NCBI RefSeq assembly: GCF_050624435.1
Contig: NC_134537.1
Coordinates: forward strand, 128,316,086-128,380,085
Source of the DNA: Tenrec ecaudatus
Taxonomy: Eukaryota > Chordata > Mammalia > Afrosoricida > Tenrecidae
Reading direction: 5' to 3'
Length of the DNA stretch: 64,000 nucleotides
The translations under genes were made by a program, and so were the position numbers. Within the stretch, counting starts at the first letter, position 1; every line of letters begins with the position of its first letter. This document shows positions 32,773-43,457 of this stretch, one piece after another. The notes below the pieces were generated by a model. The model did not search any database, was not told the DNA's origin, and saw nothing but the letters and a program-made list of their open reading frames with translations.

Positions 32773-33149
32773 AGTGCAAATTATTGATAGAATTAGTATA
32801 AGTGCCATGATGATTATTCATATTTTTATGCAACAAAATGATAATGCTATCTCTAAAGTGGACCAGGGATAATATAAAGCATAGATACATCAATGGAATT
32901 TGGACCCAAACTTAATCATAAACCTCAATCTAAGAACAATTAGTTCTTGTGATCTGGTCCTACTGGATTCTTGGCCTAAGTCTGACAGGAGAGACCCATC
33001 CTCTGGCAATTTTTACTTACTCTTTAAGATTCTCTGAGAAAGTTCTGCTTCCACTTATTGAGCCTTAAGAATCTAATCTTTTATGGCTGATTCTAAGGTC
33101 TAATGTCAGACTAGCAATGTACCATTTAGTGCTAGTTGCCTTCTCTCTT
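32773..33149. other. Unique sequence
   Basis: No recognised feature. Confidence 0.35.
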
Positions 33150-33272
33150 TCCTTTTTTTTTGTTTAAGGGGGTAGATTTCCAGGCCTTTGTTCTAAGGTT
33201 TTTCTTGAGAGGACCCCCACTAACCTTCGGATAAGAGCCGAGCATTAACCATTTGTACCACATAGGAACTGT
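33150..33272 (-). repeat. AfroSINE, diverged head
   Basis: The plus strand 'aaccttcggataagagccgagcattaaccatttgtaccacataggaactg' is the complement of the SINE head. The 3' part is poorly preserved. Confidence 0.5.
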
Positions 33273-33289
33273 AACACAATTTCTCTCTA

Positions 33290-33880
33290 CATCCCACTCC
33301 TAAGCCTCCAACAAAATCACAGTCATTGTTTAAAATTCCCATAAACGCCACTCTTGTTTCTGTTTATAATACTTTCTAAATTTTAGTCCTTCTGCTTACA
33401 ACACATTTCACCAATAGTTTTCTCTAAAGACGCTTCACCTAACCCTCCTCAGTCTATGACTGATATGTTCTACCATAATTCTGCCTTCTTTGCGTTCCCG
33501 CTTCTACACCACCTTGATGTCTCTCAAACATGAAAAGCAAATTACTGTCCCATGGTCTTAAGCATGAGGAATTCTGTTTCCCTGCAATATTCATCCCTAA
33601 TTTCAGCTCTTCCAGTCTTCGTGAAGTATCATTTCCTCCATCTGTCTAAAGTGTTAGATTTATCTGCTCCATGTGAGGAATGTGTAGGGCTTTTCCTTCA
33701 GGGGGCTGAGTGAAACTTAACACTATGCCGCCTAGCACTTTTTTGTTACTTCAGAATTTAGGCTTCATGAATGCAAAAGTTGTACCTGTTTTAGTGACTG
33801 TGGTAGCCTTAGTAATTACACCATCACTTGGCACTTGCCAAGGGGTCAACAAAGTGCTGATGAGTGAATGAAATGAATGT
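33290..33880 (+). repeat. L2 LINE 3' end, ancient
   Basis: The general L2 3' UTR pattern is present: 'atcatttcctccatctgtctaaag', 'cagaatttaggcttcatgaatgcaaaagttgtacctg' and a terminal 'gtgctgatgagtgaatgaaatgaatg'. Highly diverged. Confidence 0.5.
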
Positions 33881-33949
33881 CAAGTCTTACTGACTCTAAG
33901 ATTCAGTTTCAGATCGCCTCATTTATCAAAACTCACTTGACTTACCACT

Positions 33950-34165
33950 CCACAGATTGATTCACACGCTCACTCCCTATGCTGATTTTCCCCCTTGTGC
34001 ACTTCTTGGTCATTCTATTTATCACACTGAATTGCCTGTCTTACTCATTATGTTGTGCTTCCTTGAGCCCAGGGATGGTCCTTTATCTTGGCCTTGCACT
34101 TAACATAGTACCTGACCCATATAAGCAATCTATAAATAGCTACTGATTGAATAAAGAAGGAAATA
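33950..34165 (+). repeat. L2 LINE 3' end, ancient
   Basis: 'ccttgagcccagggatggtcctttatcttggcc' and 'cacttaacatagtacctgacccatataagcaatctataaatagctactgattgaataaag' follow the L2 terminus (cause: 'gcctggcacatagtaggtgctcaataaat' type). Confidence 0.6.
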
Positions 34166-34559
34166 CTTCATAACAACATTCCTGTTATAGGCAAGGGTCC
34201 TTCTTCAAATGATACATTTACAAATACATTTGGAGAAAAACTGAACATCTGCCTTATTAAACACTTAAAATATCACAGCCATTCAGTGTTCATGTGAAAG
34301 GACTGATCTGTCTTAAAGTTATTGGAACAGTAATTCAAAAAATGAACATAACTATATATAATCCCTTTGTTCTCAGCCATTGTAATTTTCTTCACCTGTA
34401 GGGAAGTGAAATGACTTGAATCTTCTATCAGAATTTGTGCAGTTCCTTCTATCTAGTTTCTGTAATTCCCAACAAATGACTATGGAAGAGCATGCATATA
34501 ATTTGCAGGACGTTCTAACTCAGAGATTGGTCAGTTTTGCCATGTTGCTGGATCAAAGA

Positions 34560-34920
34560 GTGAACCATCTCAGAAGCAGTCCTGAGAATCCCGGGAGCAT
34601 CAAGTAAGAAGAACCACCAGAGAGGCATGTGTGAGGTCACTGCTTGACGGGACAAAGACAGCAGGAAGCTAGATCCCCCAAATCAAGACTGTCAGACACA
34701 CAGAGAAGTAGCACCAAGACCATGCGGCAAAGAGGTGGGTTCCTCAGCCTACTGAATAAGTGAAGCTAAGAGCCCTTGAGAAGAAGAGTAGCTTGCAGAA
34801 TGGGGTACCCTTTGGGCATCTACCTATCGGCATTAGAGGGCTTTTGTGACACTTCTAAGAGGGCAGAGGCCAAGGAGCTGATACTGAGAACCAAAGAATG
34901 ATGGCAGACTAGAAAGGGAC
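34560..34920 (+). repeat. Unnamed interspersed repeat, copy 1
   Basis: 'gggcagaggccaaggagctgatactgagaacca' is shared, with small changes, with 45.88-45.93 kb ('ggcagaggccaagg' then 'ctgagaaccag'). Purine-rich throughout. The family and limits are unknown; an LTR fragment is possible. Confidence 0.35.
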
Positions 34921-35324
34921 ATGCCCTGCATGCCAATGTTACTGTGCACAAGAGGACTGCATTCTTAACTGTTCCCTTTCCAAGCAGCCCCATACTTCTG
35001 AGTATTGTCTGTGAGTTCTGTGTGGCTATTTCAATAACCCAGCAGAGTAGAGCATTGTGGGAGAGACCACTGGAATAGGGTAAAGGAAATGGGATGGTGA
35101 AGACATATTTAGCCTCTACCTCATCCTTGGGGGAATGCGGAGTAGGTTTCTCCTCCTTCGTTATAGTCACAGGTCAGACATGACTCCCATGACTTTCCTG
35201 ACATCCTACATCCTTACTGTTAACCAATGAGGCTGCAAAAGAATAGTCACCAGACTAAGCATTTCAAGCATCCAGCCCTTTGTCAGCCACCCCCCCCCCC
35301 AAAAAAAAAAACCAAAAAAACAGA

Positions 35325-35818
35325 GGAAGTATGGCCAGTGGCCAGGGGATTCTTTAGGGCAGTGGTTCTCAATCTGTGGGTCGCCAACCCCTTTGGGGTT
35401 GCTTGATTCATATCAGTAGCAAAATGACAGTTATCAAGTAGCAACAAAAATAAGTTTATGGTTGGGGGGGGGTCACCACAGCATGAGGAACTGTATGAAG
35501 GGGTCACGACATTAGGAAGGTTGAGAACCATTGCTTTAGAGGCAAGGAGGGCAAGATTTCATCTTACATACTTTGAACAGTGAAAGCAAGAGCAGTCCCT
35601 GGGGGGGCTGGGCATGCTTGGTAAAGTGTAGGGGCAGTGACACAGAGGAATCCATTGACAAAATGGATTGTCAGAGAGGCTGCCTCCAGGGGCTCAGGCA
35701 CAGGAACGATTGCGAGGATGGTGCAGGGCCAGGCAGTGTCTCAGTGTGTTGTGCATGGGGTCACTCTGGGTTGGAACCAACTCAGTGGCATGTAACAACA
35801 GAAACTTTTATGCCACCC
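35325..35818 (+). repeat. RTE LINE 3' part, split by a SPIN transposon
   Basis: The RTE sequence begins at 35325-35359 ('ggaagtatggccagtggccaggggattcttta'), is interrupted by a hAT element, and resumes at 35534 ('ctttagaggcaaggagggcaagatttcatcttacatactttg'). It runs to the RTE tail ('ggttggaaccaactcagtggcatgtaacaacagaaac'). The RTE must predate the SPIN insertion. Confidence 0.75.
35352..35541 (+). mobile_element. Non-autonomous hAT transposon, SPIN family
   Basis: The element at 35360-35533 (174 bp) has terminal inverted repeats CAGTGGTTCTCAA...TTGAGAACCATTG. It is flanked by 8-bp target duplications 'ctttaggg'/'ctttagag' (7 of 8 match), the hAT length. Internal words 'gggtcgcc', 'cagtagcaaaatgacagttatcaagtagcaac', 'ttatggttgggggg' and 'catgaggaactgtatgaaggggtc' match SPIN_NA as I remember it. 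No transposase is encoded, so it was mobilised in trans. Strand is arbitrary. Confidence 0.85.
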
Positions 35819-35970
35819 ACTCCTTCTAAGAGGAGGACTGCCCCACAGGGTTTCCAAGTCTGTACTCTTTCTGGAAGATGCCTTCTACTGAAGTGATGCT
35901 AGTGGTGTTGAACAGCTAATCTTTGAACCAGCAACTCAGCACTTTAACCATTCCCCAACCCTGGCTCCCA
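35819..35970 (-). repeat. AfroSINE
   Basis: On the plus strand 'gactgccccacagggtttccaagtctgtactctttctgg', 'gaaccagcaactcagcactttaaccattccccaaccctggctccc' is the SINE complement. It directly abuts the tail of the plus-strand RTE. Confidence 0.7.
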
Positions 35971-36780
35971 GAATGCCCCAACACCTGAAATCTATGTGGT
36001 AGCTACAGCATCTTCGTTACCACTAGTAAGAAGACCCCTCCCACCTACTTCACCTCAGCTATTTAAAAAAATCGTTCTATGATTATAACACAACTAGTTT
36101 TTCAACTGTGATTGATTCAGAAAGGAAAGCACAATTCTAATCCCCTCTCTTAACTCTCCTTCTAGGCGCACCTATTCAAGCAATAAATGTAAGGCATGAA
36201 GATGCTATAACATGATTCTGAGCCCTTTCCCACACCACTGGACCTTGTCTGTGGTATTTCTGTTATAATCTGGATTTTCTTTTTAATCTAATATATTGGT
36301 GACTTTGCTTACCTATTTAGTATTCTTTCCCAGTTAAGCAAATGCAGAAGAAAACTGTCAAAAACAGTTTGCCAAATATTTATATCTTTGATCTAGTCCA
36401 TTGTTAGTGAAGAATTAAAAAAGAAACAAGAAAAAGACACAAGGTTCTAATGGAAATTTTAAAACATATAGAATGATTTCTCTATCAACAGGAAGATAAT
36501 GAATTCTGACATAAATGTGTCTACACATACATCATTATTCATTTATAAGCTGTGTTTAAACTATCACATCCCATTAGTTTTTGCACAGCAACACAAAAGA
36601 ATGCTGTCAGTATCAAACAACACGGGGAAACACATGACTATAAATCCATGGGGTGGATTAGTTTGGTGTCTCACACTCAAATGTCACAGATATATTTTCA
36701 TATCAGCACCCTTAAACAGCATCTTTGCAAAGGAAGAGTTGCAATGACTTATTCCATATCTGCTGAATTGAAGAGGATAA
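35971..36780. other. Unique sequence
   Basis: No recognised feature. ORFs of 77-82 codons overlap in two frames and look like chance. Confidence 0.35.
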
Positions 36781-36855
36781 AATGATACCAGGGGGCAGTT
36801 CTACTGGTCCCACAGGTCATAAGGAGTTGGACTCCACTAGGCAGCAACATGTTTG
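36781..36855 (+). repeat. AfroSINE 3' fragment
   Basis: 'ccagggggcagttctactggtcccacaggtcataaggagttggactccactaggcagcaac' is the SINE 3' third. Confidence 0.6.
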
Positions 36856-37261
36856 ATGATATTGGTTTCTATTTAAATTGAGGGCTCAAGAACTGACAGA
36901 GTGCCATTGTAATTCCCATTTCTCTTTTGGATCCTATGTAACTCCACTGGGCTGATTCTTCTATAGTTTCATATAGATCATGTATATTTAGAGATATAAT
37001 TTTATATAAACATATAATTTAATACAGACAAATACATAGTTTACCTTTCTCTAGTTTGTTTAGTGTTTTTTTTTGCCAATCTGTTTAAAATAAGAAAATT
37101 CTGACCTACACGCTTAATTGAAAGGATTATTGTTTATTGAAACAGTAATCCTGAATGTTTTATTTTGGGTTTTTTTTTTTGCAGATAATAAATATGTTAT
37201 CTAATAAAGATACTTCTACACTGAGGCTGAGACCAAAAAAGAATTGATACATTTGAAATGT

Positions 37262-37632
37262 GGTTCTGGTGAGGAATATTAAAACTATCATGAACTGCTA
37301 AAAGAATAAATAAATCTCTTTTGGAAGAAGTAAGGCCATAGTACTTCTAGAGGCATAGCTCCTTGGAGGCAAGGATGACAAGACTTTGTCTTCCATACTT
37401 TGGACATGTTGTCAGGAGAGACCAGTCCCTGGAGCAGGACATCATATTTGATCAAATAAATGGGTCAGCGAAAAAGAGGAAGGCCCTCAAGGAGGTGGAT
37501 TGATCCTGTGGCTCCAGCACGGGCTCGAGGCTAGGAACCACTGTGAGCATGGCCCAGGACCAGTCGGGTCTCCTTCCTTCATCCACAAAGGCCAGAACTG
37601 ACTCCATGACAACTAACCACAGCAACATCATG
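37262..37632 (+). repeat. RTE LINE 3' end
   Basis: 'ggcaaggatgacaagactttgtcttccatactttggacatgttgtcaggagagaccagtccctggagcaggacatcat' and 'gggtcagcgaaaaagaggaaggccctcaaggaggtggattgatc' are close to the other RTE 3' ends; it finishes 'gaactgactccatgacaactaaccacagcaac'. Confidence 0.85.
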
Positions 37633-40044
37633 CTGATGCTGTGATCTCACATATTTTATGAGAAAAATTGAATCCTATTTAATCTCTGCTCATCACAGAG
37701 TGACAAAAGACATCTCAATGTCAATTTAAGAAGATGTTTTAGTTTAGAAGAAAGACTAATGACATCAGACATTTTATCTTGAGGATATAAATTCCAGCAA
37801 CTCTATTTGGAGATGACTTGCTATGTGATATATCTGCTGCCTTTCTTATCCTCTTGAGTAAGAAAACATGTATGACAATTCATCAATATCAAAATTTTGA
37901 TGGTTTCATTTAATTTATACTGCAGTCATATAGGTCTTTCTCTTAAACTTATTAATCAGAAATGATTATAATGTCAAATGCAAACTTTAATTTTGCGTCT
38001 TTATGGGTATATGGTTAGAAATCATAATAGTCTTTAGGATCATTGTAAGTGCACAGTTTTTGCCCTCTAGACTAAAATGATGAGAGAGTCGAGAAAAAGT
38101 GACCATAGAAATTCTCATCAAGTTTCAAAAGTTTGTGTTGTTGTTGTTCATTTGACAAATACTCAAAGCAGAAAATAAAGGGGGAGAAGGGTGTATTACC
38201 CTAAAAAGTTGCTCTATTTTGTATATTATAATTTTATAAAAATATCTTTCTAGATTTAAAGCCCATACATGTGGTGATAATATTAATAATCATGGTAAAT
38301 AAATAAATAGGTAAATGTTTATCTTCTTGGAAAAAAGAGGAAAGCACCATAAAGATATGTTTCAGCTTTGATTAATTACTATTTACTTCTATTCTGAAAA
38401 ATCAAATTGAATTTCAGCCAGAAATTTGGATGAAAAATACATATATTAAGGTCCATAACCAATTAAGACTTTTAGTCTGTATATTTGAAAATTCTAAAAT
38501 GCTATAATTTATTATAATTGCCAATTCTTTCTTAATGCCTTGTAGTTTTTATTAAATATGACCACATTAGAGGAAATTTAAATGAGGATATATAAATACA
38601 GGGATGAAAATTTAATAGCTGCCTAGAAACCATGATTTTGATTGCTTGCATTTTCTTCTAACCAATTTTTATATTTGTATTTTCTTAGAAAACAGTCAGG
38701 ATTGTCTATATATGTATCATCCCTTCTTATTATCCTCTTATCTATAATTTTAGCTCTGATTTCCATACATATAACACTTGAATATATTAATCTAGGTTGT
38801 AACTCGCCTCCTTCAAGGATCTTTGAATATATTCTCAATTGCCCATTTACTCTTAAACCTGTCCTCTTCATCAACATATTTCAGAATTAGTGGAGCAATT
38901 CTTTTTGTGTCTCATAGCATTTCTTGGTTTAGAAATATTTCAGTTAAGGTTCAAATTTGGCAGTCTTTGGATTGTAACAGTACAGAAAATATATTTTTTT
39001 GGTTGCTAGCTTAAATTCTAGCCCTACTGTGGTTGGCCTTCACGGTGTTAACAAATAAGGAACATTCCAAAAGAGCCCACACAATATTTTGTGAATTTCA
39101 CAAACTTCTGATAGTGATAGCTAATACGCTGTGCCATATTACCCTAGCCTATCCAGTATTTTGTGAATTTCACACATTTCTGATACTGATAGCAAATATT
39201 CTGTGCCATATTATCCTGGGGTGAACACCAGCTGGGTCAACACCAGCTACCAATTGCTTTTAGGGCAGAGGCCAATCAGCTTATGATTCTTGGCAACCAT
39301 GAGTGTAGCCTCTTCACGGACTCAGGAGAAGACTCAGATGGCTGAGGATGGTGGTGTCTTGCAAGAAGGATGGTAAGGCATTAGCAGCGTGGTCAACTCT
39401 GCTGGTGTCCATGAGCCATTGGAATTCTGCAAATATTAATTTTCAAATCTGCAAATACAACCTCAAGAAACCACCACAGGGCCCATGGGCTTCTGGTCTC
39501 TTGCGTAATTCTTTTTTCAAATTGCCTCCGGGCTAGTTCATCACCATTACTGACCCACATAGACTAATCTCCAAGTAGGACCATCTTCCATGGTCTCAAA
39601 TCTCTTCTCCCTGAGAGTAAGAGGAACTCTCTATAAAGTCCCCAAACGTCCAGTCCAAACTCATTGTTCAGTATTTCCCTGTGTGATCTCATATGCTAGT
39701 AAAATTCAGACATCTGTTGATTTAATTTATTCAATTTAATCCACCAAATATTTACTAAAACGCATAATATCCTGAGTACCAGGACAGATTTAAGAGATGT
39801 TTTTCATGTGTTCCAGACCAGACAACTCGTGGAATTAGTTTATTAGTTTTTACTTTTACCATATGGTTACACAACAAATATGTTCTTAGAAATGTAAGAT
39901 ATTATGCCCCAAAATATGCTTATACATATTATTCTATGGCTCTGAGTTGGTACACAATCCTGTTCGACCATTTGGAAAACAAATTCTGTAAGCACTCAGC
40001 TTCCTATTATCTTAAAATCGAATTTTTTGGTTACTGAGAATCAT
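37633..40044. other. Mostly unique sequence
   Basis: Apart from the 72-bp tandem repeat listed separately, nothing is recognised. AT-rich, with ORFs of 62-84 codons that look like chance. Confidence 0.35.
39085..39218. repeat. Diverged 72-bp tandem duplication
   Basis: 'tattttgtgaatttcaca' occurs at 39085 and 39157, followed in both by 'ttctgata-tgatag' and 'ctgtgccatatta-cct'. Period 72 bp, a multiple of three, so the overlapping 63-codon ORF shows a 24-residue repeat without evidence of coding. Confidence 0.85.
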
Positions 40045-40140
40045 TTCTTATTTGCTTTTCTATCTTTAACACTTAGAACAGTGTCTAACCCAGAGTAAAA
40101 ACTCAGTACATGGTATTAAATAAATGGATGGTTGAATGGA
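40045..40140 (+). repeat. L2 LINE 3' terminus
   Basis: 'cacttagaacagtgtctaacccagagtaaaaactcagtacatggtattaaataaatgg' fits the L2 end pattern. Confidence 0.55.
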
Positions 40141-40265
40141 CAATATGGGAGAAGAAACATTTTGATGTTTCTCTTTTCCACTCAAATATGGGTAAGAATG
40201 GAGGTAGGAGTCAAGTGACTTAACCTGCAGAGGTAAAAGAGAAATATACATTTCATTACTTATAA

Positions 40266-41218
40266 TGTTTGATGGGGAGCCCTGGTGGCCTATGGGTTAT
40301 GCACACTTTTTCTAAGCACAAGGTTTGTGGGGGGAGGTCAGATGCTTGCAGGCATCTTTCCTGAGGGTGATCAGTTGCCAGACTGCAGTAGCCCTGCTCC
40401 CTGATGTTAAGGACAATGGACAGGTCTGCAAGCATCTATTCAGTTCCTGTAGGTGGGGTTTACATCCTACTGATAATGGTTCCTATGGAGATCCAGAGAA
40501 TAGGTCAAAGTTAAGCTGCTATCCTAAATTTAGGATCCGCCCATCTTGTCACATGTATATCCCCAACCCCTCCTCTTCCTGTTGTGTGTATGCTCTAAGA
40601 CCACCCCCTTCTATTACTGTATAACCTGTAGTGCAACGCCTTCCTGTGACGTATGTCTTTACCTGTAATTAGTGGGCTTGCACGCACCCAAAGTTATATA
40701 GGACTGGGTGAGCAATAGAGGTCTCTCTCTCTCTGTCTCTGTCTCTGTCTCTTTGCTCTCCCTCACACTCTTGGCTCCTCCCTTGACCTCTCCTCAGCTC
40801 CCTCTCCTCCCCTGTTTCCCTTTCCCCTTGTCCTCCTTCCCTTCCCCCACTCTCCACATGGACCATCTAGGAGGGCTGAGGTGAGCATGCTACTATGAAA
40901 TGTGCCTGACTCCATTATCTTGACTCTCTTCTACCTCTCATGCTCATGATGACTTTAATAAAATATTTATGTATATCAATTGTACAATTGTGCTTACTGA
41001 ACCCGTGATTAGTGGTAGGGGGCTGGCTCCCCCCAACTCATACCACAAAGGTTAGTAGTTTGAAACCACCAGCAGCTCTGCTGGGGAAAGAGGAGCCTTT
41101 CTATTCCCATAAAGTCCTAGGATCTGGAAACCCACGGAGCCAATTCTACCTTTTCCTATCGGGTCATCATGAGTCAGAAATGTCCCAAGGGCAGTGAGTT
41201 TAGTTTATAAAGTTTGAT
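40266..41218 (+). repeat. AfroSINE interrupted by an ERV LTR
   Basis: The head 'ggggagccctggtggcctatgggttatgcac' at 40273 runs to 40325. The SINE resumes at 41048 with 'aaggttagtagtttgaaaccaccagcagctctgctgggg' and ends near 41205. The flanks share 'gtttgat' (40266-40272 and 41212-41218), a plausible SINE target duplication. Rejoining the flanks restores normal SINE order, showing the LTR arrived later. Confidence 0.8.
40320..41053 (+). mobile_element. Solo ERV LTR, class II (ERVK-like) by TSD, inside an AfroSINE
   Basis: The LTR spans 40326-41047 (722 bp), starts TGTGG and ends CCACA, a perfect terminal inverted repeat. It is flanked by a perfect 6-bp duplication 'aaggtt' (40320-40325 and 41048-41053). 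Six-base duplications are typical of beta/class II ERVs. A TATA-like 'ttatataggac' (40692-40702) lies upstream of a CT-rich stretch, and an AATAAA occurs near 40957, the expected promoter and polyadenylation layout. There is no internal proviral sequence. ORFs at 40325-40624 and 40669-40866 lie in the LTR and are not genes. Confidence 0.85.
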
Positions 41219-41224
41219 ATTGCA

Positions 41225-41322
41225 GAAAGTCCTGTCTTTCTCTCACAGACAAGCTAGTAGTTTTGAACTGCTGATGTGTTGATAGCCCAATGTATAACCA
41301 TTACACAACCAGGGTTCCTTGA
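41225..41322 (-). repeat. AfroSINE 5' half
   Basis: 'gtcctgtctttctctcacagacaagctagtagttttgaactgctgatgtg' and 'ccattacacaaccagggttcc' form the SINE head complement; the 3' half is absent. Confidence 0.75.
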
Positions 41323-41387
41323 ACTGTGTACAAGGAGATACTAAAGATATACAATATATTTAACTGTGTGTGACTATGTAAGGAGAC

Positions 41388-41535
41388 AAGGAGACCTGGG
41401 TGGCAGGTAGAAGCCACATGCTTCTCCAAGGGCTAAAAGATGAGGCTTTCTTTTCCTATAGAGATTAGGCTCAGAAACACACAGGGCTTCCCTACAGTGC
41501 CCTATAGCATCCCTTGAGGCAGACTGGGAATGGCG
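41388..41535 (+). repeat. AfroSINE with internal deletion
   Basis: 'aggagacctgggtggcagg', 'gatgaggctttcttttcc' and 'ctcagaaacacacagggcttccctacagtgccctatagc' follow the SINE order. The box B region is lost. Confidence 0.7.
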
Positions 41536-41631
41536 TGCTTAGTTCTGGGATGTAAGGAGCCATGTCCTCTTTAGAGATTTATCATGAATTATATAGAAGT
41601 AAAATGGACAAGATGTCTAGGGCTGGCTTTG

Positions 41632-41793
41632 AATGCTTTTACAAAATAATAATAATAAGTGAGAAAGAATTTTTAAAAGACCAATAATTTAAGAATTTTT
41701 TATTCTAAGATAATGCTTTTACAAAATAATAATAATAAGTGAGAGAAAGAATTTTTAAAAGACCAATAATTTAAGAATTTTTGGTTCTAAGAT
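41632..41793. repeat. 80/82-bp tandem duplication
   Basis: Units 41632-41711 and 41712-41793 are nearly identical, both beginning 'aatgcttttacaaaataat'. They differ by a 2-bp 'ga' insertion and two substitutions. Such low divergence marks a recent duplication. Confidence 0.95.
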
Positions 41794-42513
41794 AGGCTTA
41801 TTATTGTATTACATAAATGTTTGACAGTTTTCACTTTTAATACTTACAATATACTTAATGATGCCTGCTTCAAGGAAAAAAGGCTCCATTTCAATGTGAA
41901 GACGATAATGTTAAAATGTTACTAAGTGTGCTTGTCAAATGAGATTGGAAAGCTGATGGGCTGCTTGGATTGTGCTTTTTCTGAAATGCTAGACCCAGAA
42001 GCACCCAACAAAGGGGTAAAAATAGTCAAGCGAAGAGAAACTTTCTCCAATTGTTGGAAGACTTTTTCCCAGGGAGGAAGCTTAGTTATAGGACAGATTC
42101 TTTTTCATTTTGCTCTCTAGATTTAGTGAAAGCGTCTACATTCAGGGTGGCTAACTAGAAATGTAACAGATTTGTCTTTCTGCAACTGCTAAGTTGAAAG
42201 ACAGCAGGTGAGGAAAAGAGAAAAAGGTAGCACAGAGTTTACTGACTGTAAAAAGCATCTAAGAAGGAGATAGCCTTGCTGTGACTGAGATGGGGGAAGC
42301 TGTGAGCAGAGAGAAAGAATAAATTGTAGGAGACATTTTTTTTAAGATGGAGTGATTTCTAAAACTGTGTGTGACACACGAGTATTGTAGTATTAGCTAT
42401 CTATTCTGAGCCGAAGAAAGGAATACTGTTATAATTATATTATCTGTTTTTTTTTAGAATTCATTACTTGCCACACATTGACTTCAATAGTTTTGGTGGT
42501 GCTCGTTATATTT
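41794..42513. other. Unique sequence
   Basis: No recognised feature. A 64-codon ORF at 41926-42120 resembles no known protein. Confidence 0.35.
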
Positions 42514-42705
42514 GGAGCCCTTGGATGATGCAAACAGTACTAAATGAAAGATAGGCTTGAGCCCTGCCAGTGGTGTCCTGGCTGAAATTCCTGGCAATCA
42601 ACTTGGGTGGAAAAACATCACCCATTGAAAACGCTATAGAACCGTTGTACTCTGATATGGTTGGAGTCAACAAGAGTCAGAATCAACTCCAAAGCAATTG
42701 CTATT
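42514..42705 (+). repeat. AfroSINE, older subtype
   Basis: 'ggagcccttggatgatgcaaac' head and 'gttgtactctgatatggttggagtcaacaagagtcagaatcaactcc' 3' part resemble the elephant-type AfroSINE rather than the 'ggcagttctaccctgtcc' subtype. Confidence 0.65.
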
Positions 42706-42829
42706 GTTATTTCACTTAATCTCTGGAGAGTGTAGATAGCTATTACTACTGTAGAGAGTGGGACTGAAAGGTCCCTAGGAGGACAGAGGGGAGTTGTCTC
42801 CACCGAATGCCTATATTAAAGGACAATCA

Positions 42830-43457
42830 GCTGTCCATGCCACCAGGAAGCAGGTGAAAAGAAATCAGGCACACTAAATAAGACACCTATGGGAAAACCC
42901 CGAACTGGGCATGCTCACACCCAAGGCACCAGCCACATGAGAGCACACCGGTGTGCTTAAACTCAGCCAATAAGGTCACCGAAGGCCCTCAACCACTCCG
43001 CCCCAGGCTGCAGGGAGGGGAGAGGCTAACAGGCGGACCCCAGCAGGCCTCTCACTTCTCTGTCTGCACGTGTTCTGTAAGCAAAGGGTGGGAATCTCTC
43101 CCAAGGGCCCTGCTTGAGCGCCTGTGGGTCCTCTCGGGGCCCTCATTCCCTTGGGTCTCAGGATTCCCTGCTCTTGTTTCCTGCCGGTGGCTCCACATGC
43201 TGGTCCCATGCCTCCGTCCCAATAGTCCTTCAACGTGTTTTCCTGTGCTCCCTGCCAAGGCCACTCTGAGTCGCAAACGTTCCCAGGCTGCCACCATTCG
43301 TCCTTGCGTGTTTCCAGAGACAGCGCAGTGACACTATAATCCCGGAAACTTCGCTTTCCCTCATAAAATTTCCTTGGATTACAAAAGCACTTCTGCCACG
43401 TGAATTCTTTCAGAGTTGAAAAGCAAGAACCGAGGTAAACCACCCCAGAGACTAACA
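42830..43457 (+). mobile_element. Solo ERV LTR, class I-like, related to the 10.7-kb LTR
   Basis: The 3' end 'ccccagagactaaca' at 43457 matches the 'ccagggaaatctaaca' end of the first LTR. Both share 'gtgaattctttc' followed by a 'caagaaccgagg'/'ccaaggactgag' U5 motif, 'gggcatgctcac' and 'agccaataaggt' CCAAT-like sequences. The 5' boundary and target duplication could not be fixed; a TGTCC at 42832 is a candidate. It is GC-rich with many CpGs. The 173-codon ORF at 42976-43497, the longest in the window, is antisense to it. No internal region follows. Confidence 0.65.

Noticed and set aside
40697..40865. CT-rich run as a free microsatellite or promoter of a gene
   Set aside because: It lies inside the ERVK-like LTR just downstream of its TATA-like box, so it is part of the LTR.
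10746..43457. The two related class I LTRs as ends of one provirus
   Set aside because: They are 32 kb apart, clearly diverged, each lacks adjoining internal sequence, and the left one has its own target duplication on both sides.
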